Source: an uncultured Adlercreutzia sp.
GTDB taxonomy: Bacteria > Actinomycetota > Coriobacteriia > Coriobacteriales > Eggerthellaceae
Length of the DNA: 64,000 nt
Reading direction: 5' to 3'
Assembly: GCF_958431955.1 (NCBI RefSeq)
Contig: NZ_CAUASN010000016.1
Location: 1 to 64,000 of the forward strand
Shown piece by piece: positions 23,296-32,705 of the stretch. Position 1 is the stretch's first letter. Each line of letters begins with the position of its first letter. The translations under genes and the position numbers were made by a program. The notes below the pieces were generated by a model. That model was not told where the DNA came from. It saw only the letters and a program-made list of their open reading frames with translations, and searched no databases.

Positions 23296-24255
23296 CTAAC
23301 TGTTGCTAACGAATTGTCGGAGGGCGGTCAACTTCCCGCGCGCGGTCGTCTTGACAATCTTCGAGTACATATTGAAGGGAAGCTCCGCGCGATATCGCTC
23401 GATAATGGCATCATATCCTGCAATGAGCTGCCTGCACTCCGTCTTGGAGAAACCCATGCGGCGTAAGAGGTACACGAGCAAAACCACGTAGTCCGTTATG
23501 TCCGCGAAGTCAACTCCACTCACGCCCGTCTCCTGCTTGAGTAATTGAGAAACGGCTGCGCTGATTGCACCACTCTGGAATCTGACATCGAGCACAACCG
23601 CGTTATGAGCGATAGCGTTGCGAAAGTCCTTCAGCGCAAAGATCATCTCTCCCAATCTGCGCTCCGAATCGATGTTCGCCGGCATGCCCAGATCGTCCAC
23701 AACCTTCGCTTTGACGCGCGCATCGAGGCAACGGTAGAACGCACCGAAGTTGCCGAGCGTCATCACCTCAAAGATAGCCCAGATAGGGACGTCCTTGTCG
23801 GCATCCCGAAAATGGCCGATGACGTCTCGGCCTCTGTGGCCGTAAATCATGCCATCTACTTCTTGACGCAAGCGCTGTCTCTCCTCCCAGGCCTTGCGAT
23901 AGGCTTTTCCCGTTTTGGAGCGATAGCCCGTGAGACTCTTGCGCCATATGATCTCGAAGGACGCCGAGCCTGCGTCTTGGACCACAGCCTCCAGCGCATA
24001 GTTCTTCAACGCCGTTTCGATAGCCATAACACGAGGATAAAACAGTGTTTTGAGCTGGGTATCGAAGTCGTACAACGCCGCAACTTGAGTAAAGCTGGTA
24101 ATAGGAAGTCTGTTCACGGCCTTGCCGGCAAATCGATAACCTTTGTACCCATGATAGTACCCGATGTTCTTCAACTTCCGCTTCTGCGAGGAGCCGCTGA
24201 TAGCTATCCCGCTATCGCGAAGATGCTTCATGAGGGCGTTGAGGGACTTCGGCAC
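23296..24255 (-). CDS. Abi_2 family (AbiD/AbiF-like) abortive-infection HEPN protein
   Basis: A 319-residue Abi_2 protein. The N-terminal region has the family pattern LNALMKHLRDSGIAI and NIGYYHGYKGYRF. The C-terminal part has the HEPN RNase motif in KDFRNAIAHNAVV (R-x4-H), the expected catalytic pair for RNA cleavage. These proteins stop phage growth by killing or arresting the cell. GTG 24255 was chosen because AGGAGG sits 4 nt upstream; ATG starts at 24300 and 24291 have no such site. It has its own terminator and no obvious partner gene. Some AbiF relatives are neutralised by a structured RNA, which could lie in the upstream gap. Confidence 0.85.
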   Translation of the reverse strand: MPKSLNALMKHLRDSGIAISGSSQKRKLKNIGYYHGYKGYRFAGKAVNRLPITSFTQVAALYDFDTQLKTLFYPRVMAIETALKNYALEAVVQDAGSASFEIIWRKSLTGYRSKTGKAYRKAWEERQRLRQEVDGMIYGHRGRDVIGHFRDADKDVPIWAIFEVMTLGNFGAFYRCLDARVKAKVVDDLGMPANIDSERRLGEMIFALKDFRNAIAHNAVVLDVRFQSGAISAAVSQLLKQETGVSGVDFADITDYVVLLVYLLRRMGFSKTECRQLIAGYDAIIERYRAELPFNMYSKIVKTTARGKLTALRQFVSNS

Positions 24256-24377
24256 GCTTCCTCCTGATTTGTGGACACGAAGGGAAACCATCGAAAACAA
24301 TCGATAGGACTGTTTGCTTCATCTTCAAGCAATACTCAGCTTCGGTCAACCCGCAATCTACATTACATTTCCCTGCG

Positions 24378-24800
24378 TCAACGATGTTTCAGCACCCTTG
24401 ACTCAAGACTAGCAGGGGACGCCCCTCCTTTCCCAGAGTGAACGCTGCGAAGCCAGGCGCAAACCGTCTGCGAACGCGTCCTAAAAATTGGCGGACCTGA
24501 GGGCGGATGGGGGCCTTCGAACCGTGAGAAAGCAGCGGCCACAGCCGCGCTCTCAGGGCAACACCCGCTCGCCAACCTACTAGAAGCGGCAGAGATGGCG
24601 CGCTCGAGTTGCTGCCATACGTTGTCACGTCCGAAGGTGTAGACCCAATCGGAGCTATGGGACGCCATAGGCGAAATATTCTCGAGATCATCCAATATCT
24701 GCGGGGCTTTTTCTTCGACCAGTGCCTCAATCGGAAGGTGCGCAAACGCGTCGTTCGGGGAACTGAAACGAAGTCGCCGCCTTCCTGCGGCGGCAAAGGG
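24378..24800 (-). pseudogene. Decayed gene remnant upstream of the Abi gene
   Basis: On the minus strand a frame opens right after a TAG at 24801-24803 and has no usable ATG. Its first part reads like real protein (SSPNDAFAHLPIEALVEEKA, then PQILDDLENISPMASHSSDW and TFGRDNVWQQLERAISA), but after about residue 80 it turns into low-complexity sequence unlike a protein. I do not recognise the family. It looks like an internal fragment of a gene disrupted when neighbouring sequence was acquired. The 588-nt stretch 24256-24843 holds this fragment and otherwise nothing I can identify. Confidence 0.35.
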
Positions 24801-24843
24801 CTACACTAGCAGGAAGACATCGCACCTTTCCCCAGGAGCCACT

Positions 24844-27501
24844 ATGACCGATTCCGCTACCCCCGCCGTGACTGCGCTGGCCAACCCGGCGTCTGCCAGC
24901 CCCGCTACCTTCACTGAGCCCGAGTGCATCGAGGTGCGCGGGGCGCGGGTGCACAACTTGAGGAACCTCTCGCTGAAGGTGCCGCTGCGCCAGCTCGTGG
25001 GTATTGCCGGAGTGTCGGGCTCGGGGAAGAGCTCGCTCGCGCTGGGCGTGCTGTACGCCGAAGGCAGCCGCCGCTACCTGGAGGCGCTTTCCACCTACAC
25101 CCGCCGGCGCATCTCGCAGACCGGCCGCGCCGACGTGGACGAGGTGCTGCACGTGCCCGCGGCCCTCGCCCTGCGCCAGCGCCCGGGCGTGCCAGGCGTG
25201 CACTCCACCTTCGGCACCTCCACCGAGCTTCTGAACTACCTGCGCCTCATGATGTCGCGCCTCGGCAGCCACCGCTGCCCGCACGGCCACCTGAACCCGC
25301 CGACCTTGGCCGTGGCCGCCGAGCAGCCCATCACCTGCTGCGTGTGCGGCGAGGAGTTCTACGGCCCCGGCGCCGAGGATTTGGCCTTCAACTCCGGCGG
25401 CGCGTGCCCCGAGTGCGGCGGCACGGGCGTGGTGCGCACCATCGACGAGTCCACGCTTATTCCCGACCCCACGCTTTCCCTGGACGAGGGAGCGGTGGCT
25501 CCGTGGCGGCAGCTCATGTGGTCGCTCATGAGCCAGGTGGCCGGCGAGATGGGCGTGCGCACCGATGTTCCCTACCAGGACCTCACCCCCGAGGAGCAGG
25601 ACATCGTGCTGCACGGCCCCATGGAGAAGAAGCACATCCTGTACGTGCCCAAGGGCAAAGACCACGCCACCGAGCTGGACTTCACCTACTACAGCGCCGT
25701 GAACACCGTGAAGAACGCCCTTGCGAAGGTGAAGGACGAGAAGGGCATGGCCCGCGTGGCGAAGTTCCTCTGCGAGTCGGTTTGCCCTGCCTGCCACGGC
25801 ACGCGCCTGTCGGAGAAGGCCCGCGGCAGCGAGATAAACGGGCTGAACCTGGCGCAGCTCACGGCATTCACCTTGGACGAGCTGCGCGATTGGCTGCCCA
25901 CGGTGGCCCCCTGGCTGCCCGCCGATATGCGGCCGATGGCCGAGGCCATCACAAGCGAGATGCGCGAGCCCATCGAACGCTTGGAACAGCTGGGGCTGGG
26001 GTATCTGGCCCTCGACCGCGCGAGCGAGACGCTCTCCAACGGCGAGCGCCAGCGCGTGGCCCTCACGCGCGCCGTACGCAGCCGCACCACCGGCGTGCTC
26101 TACGTGCTGGACGAGCCCTCCATCGGGCTGCACCCGGCCAACGTGGAGGGGCTGCTCGGCGTGATGGACGACCTGTTGTCCGACGGCAACTCGGTGGTGA
26201 TGGTAGACCACGACGTGGCCGTGCTGCGCCACGCGAACCACCTCATCGAGATCGGCCCCGGCTCGGGCGCCGACGGCGGCCGCGTGATTGCCCAAGGCTC
26301 GGTGGCCGCCCTTGAAGCGGACCCGGAAAGCCGCATCGGGCCGTTTCTGGCCGGCACGGCGAAGGTGCGCGTGCGCGTACCCGTGGCGCCCGAGCACCTC
26401 TTCGACGAGGGCGCGATCCGCTTGGAAACCGGCGCCATCCATACGGTGCACCCGCTTGAGGTGCGCATTCCCAAGGGACGGCTCACCTGCGTGACCGGCG
26501 TATCCGGCTCGGGCAAGACCACGCTCGTGCTGGAAAGCCTCGTGGACGGCCTGAAGGCGCAGCTGGCAGGGCGGACTCTGCCCGGGCACGTGGTAGAGGC
26601 AGATGCGCCGGGCATCGCGCGGGTGGATCTGGTGGATGCCACGCCCATCGGCGTGAACGTGCGCTCCACCGTGGCCACCTACTCCGGCGTACTCGACGAG
26701 CTGCGCCGCGCCTTCGCGAAACTACCCGAGGCGAAGGCGGCGAAGCTCAAAGCCGGCGCCTTCTCCTACAACACCGGGTCGCTGCGCTGCCCCACCTGCG
26801 ACGGCACCGGCCAGGTGTCGCTCGACGTGCAGTTTCTGCCCGACGTGGACATCCCCTGCCCCGATTGCCGCGGCTCGCGCTACGGGCACGAGGCCGAGGC
26901 CATCCAGATGGAGGTGAACGACTATCCCGGCGCGTCCGACGCTACGCAAAACGCGGAGGCCGCCGAAACCGCCGCGCACCGCGCGAGTGACCACGCCGCC
27001 GACTTCCACGGCATGCGCACCCTCTCGCTGCCGGAGATCCTCTCGCTCACGGTGGATCAGGCGCTTGCGGCCCTCGCGCCCCTGAAGAAGGTGCACAGCA
27101 AGCTGGAGATCCTGCACAACCTAGGACTCGGCTACCTCACCTTAGGCGAGGCAACCCCGGCCCTTTCCGGCGGGGAGGCCCAGCGCCTGAAGCTCGCCAG
27201 CGAGATGCGTCGCAACCAGGACGACACCCTCTTCGTCTTCGACGAGCCCACCATCGGGCTGCATCCGCTGGACGTGGAAACCCTCATCGGCGTGCTGCAG
27301 AACCTCATCGAGCACGGCGCCACCGTGGTGGTGATCGAGCACGACCTGGACATGATCGCCAACGCCGACTACCTCATCGACATGGGCCCGGGCGGCGGCG
27401 AGCAGGGGGGCCGCATCGTCGCGGAGGGCACGCCCGCCCAGGTGGCCGCCTGCCCGATGAGCATCACCGGCCGCTACCTCGCCCGCGAGCTGGAAGGCTA
27501 G
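24844..27501 (+). CDS. UvrA-like ABC ATPase (UvrA2/DrrC type)
   Basis: An 885-residue paralogue of excinuclease subunit A with two ABC modules. Walker A motifs are GVSGSGKSSLALGVLYAEG and GVSGSGKTTLVLESL. The first signature is LSNGERQRVALTRA, where UvrA has LSGGE; the second is LSGGEAQRLKLASEM. Zinc sites are CCVCGEEF and CPECGGTG in the first half and CPTCDGTGQV with CPDCRGSR in the second. The protein is shorter than the usual 940 or so residues of UvrA. UvrA2 and DrrC proteins give resistance to DNA-binding drugs. ATG 24844 lies 4 nt after CAGGAG. It overlaps the convergent flavoprotein gene by 4 nt. Confidence 0.88.
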   Translation: MTDSATPAVTALANPASASPATFTEPECIEVRGARVHNLRNLSLKVPLRQLVGIAGVSGSGKSSLALGVLYAEGSRRYLEALSTYTRRRISQTGRADVDEVLHVPAALALRQRPGVPGVHSTFGTSTELLNYLRLMMSRLGSHRCPHGHLNPPTLAVAAEQPITCCVCGEEFYGPGAEDLAFNSGGACPECGGTGVVRTIDESTLIPDPTLSLDEGAVAPWRQLMWSLMSQVAGEMGVRTDVPYQDLTPEEQDIVLHGPMEKKHILYVPKGKDHATELDFTYYSAVNTVKNALAKVKDEKGMARVAKFLCESVCPACHGTRLSEKARGSEINGLNLAQLTAFTLDELRDWLPTVAPWLPADMRPMAEAITSEMREPIERLEQLGLGYLALDRASETLSNGERQRVALTRAVRSRTTGVLYVLDEPSIGLHPANVEGLLGVMDDLLSDGNSVVMVDHDVAVLRHANHLIEIGPGSGADGGRVIAQGSVAALEADPESRIGPFLAGTAKVRVRVPVAPEHLFDEGAIRLETGAIHTVHPLEVRIPKGRLTCVTGVSGSGKTTLVLESLVDGLKAQLAGRTLPGHVVEADAPGIARVDLVDATPIGVNVRSTVATYSGVLDELRRAFAKLPEAKAAKLKAGAFSYNTGSLRCPTCDGTGQVSLDVQFLPDVDIPCPDCRGSRYGHEAEAIQMEVNDYPGASDATQNAEAAETAAHRASDHAADFHGMRTLSLPEILSLTVDQALAALAPLKKVHSKLEILHNLGLGYLTLGEATPALSGGEAQRLKLASEMRRNQDDTLFVFDEPTIGLHPLDVETLIGVLQNLIEHGATVVVIEHDLDMIANADYLIDMGPGGGEQGGRIVAEGTPAQVAACPMSITGRYLARELEG

Positions 27502-28067
27502 CGCGCAGCCTTCAGCTTGGCGAGGGTGGCGCGGGCCTCGTTCATGTTCGCCTCGATGTCGGCGCCCACCACGTCCAGGTTCTCGGCGGCCGCAAACCGC
27601 GTCTCGGGAATGCCGAACATGCCGGCGATGCCGCAGAGGTACTCGTAGCCGTAGTTCATGGTGCTCACCTCGCCGCCGCCCGTGGTGATGTAGGTGAGGT
27701 GCTTCGCGCGGCACAGCCCCTCGCAGCGGCCCTCCTCGGTGTAGTGGAAGGTCATGCCCATGACCGCCGCGTGCTCGATGTATATCTTCAGCGCCGCGGG
27801 AAACGACAAGTCCCAGTACGGCGCGCCGATGACGATCTCATCGGCCTCGGCGAAGTCCTTTCCGATGTCGAACATGGGGTCGTCGAAGAGCCCCTTGGCC
27901 TCCAGCTGGGCGCGATAGGCTGCCGACGGGCCGTAGTAGGGCTCGAGCTTCAGCTCGGCGAGATCGACTTCCTTCACATCCTCGATGCCCCCCAAATACT
28001 CGCGGCACAAGGTGAGCGTGCGCGACTCCTCACCTCGCAGGCAGGCGTTCACGAACAGTACGGTCAT
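27498..28067 (-). CDS. Flavodoxin-fold NAD(P)H:quinone/azo reductase
   Basis: A 189-residue FMN protein of the AzoR/NQO type: TVLFVNACLRGEESRTLTLC at the N-terminal phosphate loop, IVIGAPYWDLSFPAALKIYI as the FMN-contact loop, and YITTGGGE. Such enzymes use NAD(P)H for two-electron reduction of quinones, azo dyes or nitro compounds in the cytoplasm. It ends head-on with the UvrA-like gene, overlapping by 4 nt, so the two are not co-transcribed. The substrate is unknown. Confidence 0.86.
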   Translation of the reverse strand: MTVLFVNACLRGEESRTLTLCREYLGGIEDVKEVDLAELKLEPYYGPSAAYRAQLEAKGLFDDPMFDIGKDFAEADEIVIGAPYWDLSFPAALKIYIEHAAVMGMTFHYTEEGRCEGLCRAKHLTYITTGGGEVSTMNYGYEYLCGIAGMFGIPETRFAAAENLDVVGADIEANMNEARATLAKLKAAR

Positions 28068-28176
28068 GGGGCTCCTCCTTTTCCGAAATCTCCCCCATTG
28101 TAGCGCCGCAGGGCCAAGCCGCCTCCCTTATAATGGGGAAGCATCATGCGGAAGGGCTTTGGAAGGCGGTGAGTCG

Positions 28177-29379
28177 ATGGCAACTGCCCACTACACGCTT
28201 ATGAACAAGAACACGCCCGTGCTCTCGTTCGATTACGACCTGGACGACCACAAGGCCGTGCGCATCCGCGAGGTAATCGCGCCCGAGGCGGCGCCCTTCG
28301 GGCTTACCGACCGCCACGGCGATATCTCGAGGGCCGAGCTGAACTACTGGTGGCGCCACCGCGCCATTCCGGCCTCCCGCGCGCAGGTCAAGCGCCTGCT
28401 CGAGAACTTGCAGCTGGAAAGCACCCTGGTGCTCGCCGAGAAGAGCTTCGGCCTGTCGCTTTCCGACCGCTACTGGCTCAACGACGAGGACGACCCGAAG
28501 CGCTGGGACGACATCAACTTCTTCGACAACGATTTCTCCGACGACTTGGGCTTCCTCACGCTCGGCCAGGACTCGGCGGGCTCCTCCCCCGACGCGCCCG
28601 ACTACCACACGGTGAACCTATCGTCGCCCAACAGCACCCTCGGCGGCGACCTTCTGAAGAAGTGGAAGATCGTGAACGGGAAGCGCGTGCTGCTGAAATC
28701 GGGGGTGGGTTTCGTTAACCAGGAGCCCTACAACGAGGTGGCCGCCACGGCGCTGCACGAGCGGATCATGGCACCTGGCGCGTTCACGCCCTACGAGTTG
28801 TTCGAGGACGGGCGCCGCGTCTATTCCGCCTGCGCCAACCTGCTGGGACCCGACGAGGAGCTCGTGGCCGCCTGGGATGTCATCCGCAACGTGAAGCAGC
28901 CGAACAACCTGTCCGACCTCGGCTTCTACGTGAAACGGCTGGAAGACCTCGGCCTTGATCGCGATGCAACCATGACCGCGCTCGCCCAGATGTTCGCCGG
29001 CGACTTCGTGCTGGCCAACCGCGATCGCCACTACCGCAACTTCGGCATCATCCGCAACGTGGAAACCCTGGAGGTGACCGGCATCGCGCCGGTGTTCGAC
29101 ACGGGGTCGTGCCTGTGGTCCAACGCCGAGCTGCTGGAGGTTCCCGGCGACTTCCTGTACATGGCCAAGCCCTTCAAAATGAACGGCATGAAGCCGGCCG
29201 ACCAGCTGCGCCTGTTTGACGGCTACTTCGACTGGTATGACGCCGCCATGCTGGATGGCTACGCCGAGCAGGTGGGCGCCATCCTCGCGAAGAACCCCAA
29301 CATTCCCGAGCGCCGCATCGCCACCATCGTCGACGCCGTGCGCAAGAAGATAGACCTGCTCGACCGTATCGCCCGATAG
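28177..29379 (+). CDS. HipA-like kinase-fold protein without HipB
   Basis: A 400-residue protein related to the HipA kinase domain. The catalytic loop is DFVLANRDRHYRNFGIIRN near residue 285, followed by APVFDTGSCLWSNAEL, matching the HRD- and DxG-like metal sites of HipA. LLKSGVGFVNQEPYNEVAAT is a candidate ATP-binding lysine region. The HipA N-terminal domain and a HipB antitoxin gene are absent, so it is not a classical hipBA module. ATG 28177 has GGTGAG just upstream. The Fe-alcohol dehydrogenase gene begins 12 nt later and may share its transcript. Confidence 0.75.
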   Translation: MATAHYTLMNKNTPVLSFDYDLDDHKAVRIREVIAPEAAPFGLTDRHGDISRAELNYWWRHRAIPASRAQVKRLLENLQLESTLVLAEKSFGLSLSDRYWLNDEDDPKRWDDINFFDNDFSDDLGFLTLGQDSAGSSPDAPDYHTVNLSSPNSTLGGDLLKKWKIVNGKRVLLKSGVGFVNQEPYNEVAATALHERIMAPGAFTPYELFEDGRRVYSACANLLGPDEELVAAWDVIRNVKQPNNLSDLGFYVKRLEDLGLDRDATMTALAQMFAGDFVLANRDRHYRNFGIIRNVETLEVTGIAPVFDTGSCLWSNAELLEVPGDFLYMAKPFKMNGMKPADQLRLFDGYFDWYDAAMLDGYAEQVGAILAKNPNIPERRIATIVDAVRKKIDLLDRIAR

Positions 29380-29390
29380 AAAGGATATCC

Positions 29391-30563
29391 ATGGAGAACT
29401 TCGAATTCGTCTCCCCCACCCACTTCGTATTCGGCCGCGGCGCCGAGGATGAGGTCGGCGCCAAGTTGGCCGAGGCCGGCGCCCGCCGCGTACTCGTGCA
29501 CTTCGGCGGCGAGAGCGCCCGCCGCTCGGGGCTCATCGACCGCGTGGGAGCCTCGCTCGACGCCGCCGGCATCGAGCATATCGAGCTGGGCGGCGTGCGC
29601 CCGAACCCCGAGATCACGCTCGTGCGCGAGGGCGTGCGCCTGTGCAAGGAGGGCGACGTCGACTGGATCTTGGCCGTGGGCGGCGGCTCGGTCATCGACT
29701 CGGCCAAGGCCATCGCCAACGGCGCCTGCGTGGACTGCGACGTGTGGGAGCTCTTCGAGACGAAGGCGCTCGACCACGACGTGCTGCCCATCGCCGTGGT
29801 GCTCACCATTCCGGCTGCGGGCTCCGAGGCTTCGAAGAACACCGTCGTCTCCAACGACGAGCTGGGACGCAAGACCGGCTACGCCAACAACGCCCAGCGC
29901 CCGAAGTTCGCCTTCATGAACCCCGAGCTCACCTTCACGCTGCCGCCCTTCCAAACGGCCGCGGGCCTCACCGACATGTACTGCCACCTGCTGGAGCGCT
30001 TCTTCGACGACGTGGGCGCGGTGCCCGTGACCGACAATCTGAACCTGTCGCTCATGAACACCATCCGCGCCGAGGCGCCCCGCGTGCTGGCCGATCCCGA
30101 CAACTACGATGCCCGCGCGAACATCATGTGGGCCGGCATGCTCTGCCACCAGGGGCTCGCCGGCGTGGGGCGCCACGAGGACTGGGCCACCCACGGGCTG
30201 GAGCACGAGCTGTCGGCACTCGACCCGGCCATCACCCACGGAGCGGGCCTCGCCGTCATGTTCCCCGCCTGGATGGAGTACGTCTACAGCGAGAACCCGG
30301 CGCGCTTCGCCTTCTACGGCCAGGCGGTGTTCGGGCTTGTGCCCACTGGCGACGTGAACGCCGACGCGCTGTCGGCCATCGATGAGACCCGCAGCTTCTT
30401 CGCGAGCCTGGGAATGCCCACCACCTTGACCGAGCTGGGCGTGGAAGAGGCCGATATCCCGAAGATGCTGCCGACGCTCGCCCAGAACAAGGGCGTCCCC
30501 TTCGGCAGCTTCAAAAAGCTGACCTTGGAAGACGCCGCGGAGATCTACAAGCTGGCGCTGTAG
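29391..30563 (+). CDS. Iron-containing alcohol dehydrogenase (BdhA/YqhD type)
   Basis: A 390-residue group III alcohol dehydrogenase. The NAD(P) site is WILAVGGGSVIDSAKAIANG. Metal ligands are expected in TDMYCHLLERFF and in GVGRHEDWATHGLEHELSAL with DPAITHGAGLAVMFPAWMEY. The pattern fits the NADPH-dependent butanol dehydrogenase / YqhD aldehyde reductase branch, which reduces aldehydes to alcohols in the cytoplasm. A strong terminator follows at 30634. Confidence 0.93.
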   Translation: MENFEFVSPTHFVFGRGAEDEVGAKLAEAGARRVLVHFGGESARRSGLIDRVGASLDAAGIEHIELGGVRPNPEITLVREGVRLCKEGDVDWILAVGGGSVIDSAKAIANGACVDCDVWELFETKALDHDVLPIAVVLTIPAAGSEASKNTVVSNDELGRKTGYANNAQRPKFAFMNPELTFTLPPFQTAAGLTDMYCHLLERFFDDVGAVPVTDNLNLSLMNTIRAEAPRVLADPDNYDARANIMWAGMLCHQGLAGVGRHEDWATHGLEHELSALDPAITHGAGLAVMFPAWMEYVYSENPARFAFYGQAVFGLVPTGDVNADALSAIDETRSFFASLGMPTTLTELGVEEADIPKMLPTLAQNKGVPFGSFKKLTLEDAAEIYKLAL

Positions 30564-30633
30564 GGTCACCCGGCCGCTGCGCACCCTGCGCGCGAGCAAC
30601 TCCGCCGAGTTCTCGCCCGACTCCCCGCAATCG

Positions 30634-30669
30634 AAAACGCTCTCGCCTGTTACAAGGCGAGAGCGTTTT
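30634..30669 (+). terminator. Terminator after the alcohol dehydrogenase gene
   Basis: AAAACGCTCTCGCCT and AGGCGAGAGCGTTTT form a 15-bp perfect stem with a 6-nt loop and a TTTT end, followed by GTTTACA. It is symmetric enough to work in either direction. Confidence 0.85.
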
Positions 30670-30746
30670 GTTTACAGGCTGCGCCCGCCCAGCACGCAAG
30701 GGACTTCGGCCGCCATAATCATGGCCGTCAGACAAGGAGGCCAGTC

Positions 30747-31112
30747 ATGGAAATCGTCATCAAGCGCGTATACGAGCCCTACGAGGAAAGCGACGGCTAC
30801 CGGGTGCTGGTGGATCGGCTGTGGCCGCGCGGGCTGACGAAGGAGCGCGTGCACTACAACGAGTGGGCGAAGTTTCTGGCCCCTTCCACCGAACTGCGGA
30901 AGGCCTTCGGCCACGACCCGGCGAAATGGGACATGTTCCAGGCGAAGTACGTGGAAGAGCTGAACGCGAACCCCGAGGCACTCGCCTTCGCGAAGAAGCT
31001 CGCCGGTCCCGACGTGGCAGCCTACCCGCGCGTCACGCTCCTGTACGCCGCCCGCAACGAGAAGGAGAACGAAGCCGTCGTGCTCGCCCAGTGGCTCCCT
31101 GAGCACGAATAG
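30747..31112 (+). CDS. DUF488 family protein
   Basis: A 121-residue protein of the DUF488 family: IVIKRVYEPYEESDGYRVLV, then DRLWPRGLTKERVHYNEW, and a C-terminal VTLLYAARNEKENEAVVLA. DUF488 proteins are small, cytoplasmic and widespread, with no agreed function. ATG 30747 follows AAGGAGG at normal spacing. It stands alone between a terminator and a nested hairpin repeat. Confidence 0.9.
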   Translation: MEIVIKRVYEPYEESDGYRVLVDRLWPRGLTKERVHYNEWAKFLAPSTELRKAFGHDPAKWDMFQAKYVEELNANPEALAFAKKLAGPDVAAYPRVTLLYAARNEKENEAVVLAQWLPEHE

Positions 31113-31135
31113 GGCGCGTACCGCCAAGCGAGGGA

Positions 31136-31257
31136 GGCGCGGGGATGGGGCGGGGCGCCCCGCGCGCAGGTTGCGCAGCGAACGGAACAGCCCAGTGGGC
31201 TGTTCCGCCGAGCGAGCCATTGCTTGAGCACGGGGCGTTCCGCCCCATCCCCGCGCC
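31136..31257. repeat. Nested hairpin intergenic element, copy 1
   Basis: Outer arms 31136-31153 and 31240-31257 are an 18-bp perfect inverted repeat. Inside them, 31183-31207 is an 11-bp perfect hairpin, CGGAACAGCCC/GGGCTGTTCCG, with a 3-nt loop. The core and its flanks GCAGCGAA and CCGAGCGAG recur at 39476-39591 with different outer arms. It lies between the convergent DUF488 and uracil-permease genes and may act as a terminator for both. Confidence 0.8.
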
Positions 31258-31298
31258 GGGCAGTCCCGCACGCGCCCGGACGATTGAAATTCGCCGCG

Positions 31299-32705
31299 CT
31301 AGTCCGCGATAGGCAGGTTCGTGACTTCCGCCTCCAAAGGCAGCGGCACATCGTCGGCCTCGGCCTCGGCAGCCAGGCCGCCGTCCCAGGCCTCTTCCTT
31401 GCCCGGCAGCACGATGTTCAGCACGATGCCCACGATGGAACCCACGGCCAGGCCCGACAGCGCGATGGTCACGCCGCCCACCTCGAACGCGATGGCGCCG
31501 GCCGCGCTATAGGCGATACCGAGCGACAGCACCAGGATGAGCGCGGTGATAAGCACGTTGCGGCTGGCCATGAAGTCCACGTGGTTCTCCACCAGATTGC
31601 GGATGCCCACCGCCGAGATCATGCCGTACAGCACGAGCGACACGCCGCCGATCACGCAGGCCGGCATGCAGGAGATGACCGCCGCGAACTTCGGGCAGAA
31701 CGAGAACAGGATGGCGAAGCACGCCGCAATGCGCACCACGCGCGGGTCGAACACGCGGGTCAGCGCGAGCACGCCGGTGTTCTCGCCGTAGGTGGTGTTG
31801 GCCGGCGCGCCGAAGAGCGACGCCAGGATGGTGGCCAGACCGTCGCCGAGCAGCGTGCGATGCAGGCCCGGCTCGGCGATGAAGTTGCGGTTGCAGGTGG
31901 AGCTGATGGCCGACATGTCGCCGATGTGCTCGATGATGGTGGCGAAGGCCAGCGGCATGATGGTGATGATGGCAGTGATGGCTAGTCCGGTATCGAACTC
32001 AGGGCCGAACAGGGCGAACACCGTGTTGTCCCACAGCACCGGCAGGCCCACCCATGAGGCTTCAGCCACAGGCGTGAAGTCCACGAGACCCACGATGGCC
32101 GCCACCACGTAGGAGCCGATGACGCCGAGCAGGATGGGGATGATGCGGATCATGCCGCGGCCCCAGATGTTGCTGATGACGATGATGGCGATGGCCACGA
32201 GCGCCACGGGCCAGTTCGTCTCGCAGTTCGCGATGGCCGACGAGGCCAGGATGAGGCCGATGCAGATGACGATGGGGCCGGTGACCACGGGCGGGAAGAA
32301 GCGCATGATGCGCCGCGGCCCGAACACCTTGAACAGCGCCGAGACAATGAGGTACAGAAGACCCGCACACGCCACGCCCAGGCACGCGTAGGGCAGAAGG
32401 TGCGCCTCGCCGTTCGGGGCGATGGCCGCGTATCCGGCGATGAACGCGAAGGACGAGCCCAGGAAGGCCGGCACCTTCCCCTTCGAGAGAAAGTGGAACA
32501 GCAGCGTGCCCAAACCGGCGAACAGAAGCGTCGCCGACACGGAAAGCCCCGTGAGGGTGGGCACCAGAATGGTTGCGCCGAACATGGCGAACATGTGCTG
32601 GATACCGAAGATGGTCATCTTCGGCGCGCCCAGGGTTCGGGCATCGTAAACGGCGTCGGGGGCATCGTCGGCACCCATGGTGGGCACAGTCTTGGTATCG
32701 CTCAT
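31299..32705 (-). CDS. uraA: NCS2 family uracil permease
   Basis: A 468-residue nucleobase:cation symporter of the UraA type with about 14 membrane helices. Landmarks are FGIQHMFAMFGATILVPTLT in helix 1, FLGSSFAFIAGYAAI in the helix 3 half-helix, MPLAFATIIEHIGDMSAIS with the uracil-binding glutamate, GDGLATILASLFGAPANTTY, and GENTGVLALTRVFD. It imports uracil with protons. ATG 32705 follows CGAGGTTTGCCA. A CATAAT -10-like element lies about 118 nt upstream. Confidence 0.92.
   Translation of the reverse strand: MSDTKTVPTMGADDAPDAVYDARTLGAPKMTIFGIQHMFAMFGATILVPTLTGLSVSATLLFAGLGTLLFHFLSKGKVPAFLGSSFAFIAGYAAIAPNGEAHLLPYACLGVACAGLLYLIVSALFKVFGPRRIMRFFPPVVTGPIVICIGLILASSAIANCETNWPVALVAIAIIVISNIWGRGMIRIIPILLGVIGSYVVAAIVGLVDFTPVAEASWVGLPVLWDNTVFALFGPEFDTGLAITAIITIMPLAFATIIEHIGDMSAISSTCNRNFIAEPGLHRTLLGDGLATILASLFGAPANTTYGENTGVLALTRVFDPRVVRIAACFAILFSFCPKFAAVISCMPACVIGGVSLVLYGMISAVGIRNLVENHVDFMASRNVLITALILVLSLGIAYSAAGAIAFEVGGVTIALSGLAVGSIVGIVLNIVLPGKEEAWDGGLAAEAEADDVPLPLEAEVTNLPIAD

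Noticed and set aside
22973..24255. Genomic island inserted at tRNA-Thr
   Set aside because: No repeat of the tRNA 3' end was seen downstream and no integrase is present, so the Abi gene next to it is not evidence of tRNA-site integration.
24389..24796. 135-codon minus-strand frame in the gap before the UvrA-like gene
   Set aside because: Its Arg/Trp-rich product is the wrong frame of the decayed coding fragment. The neighbouring frame gives the protein-like sequence.
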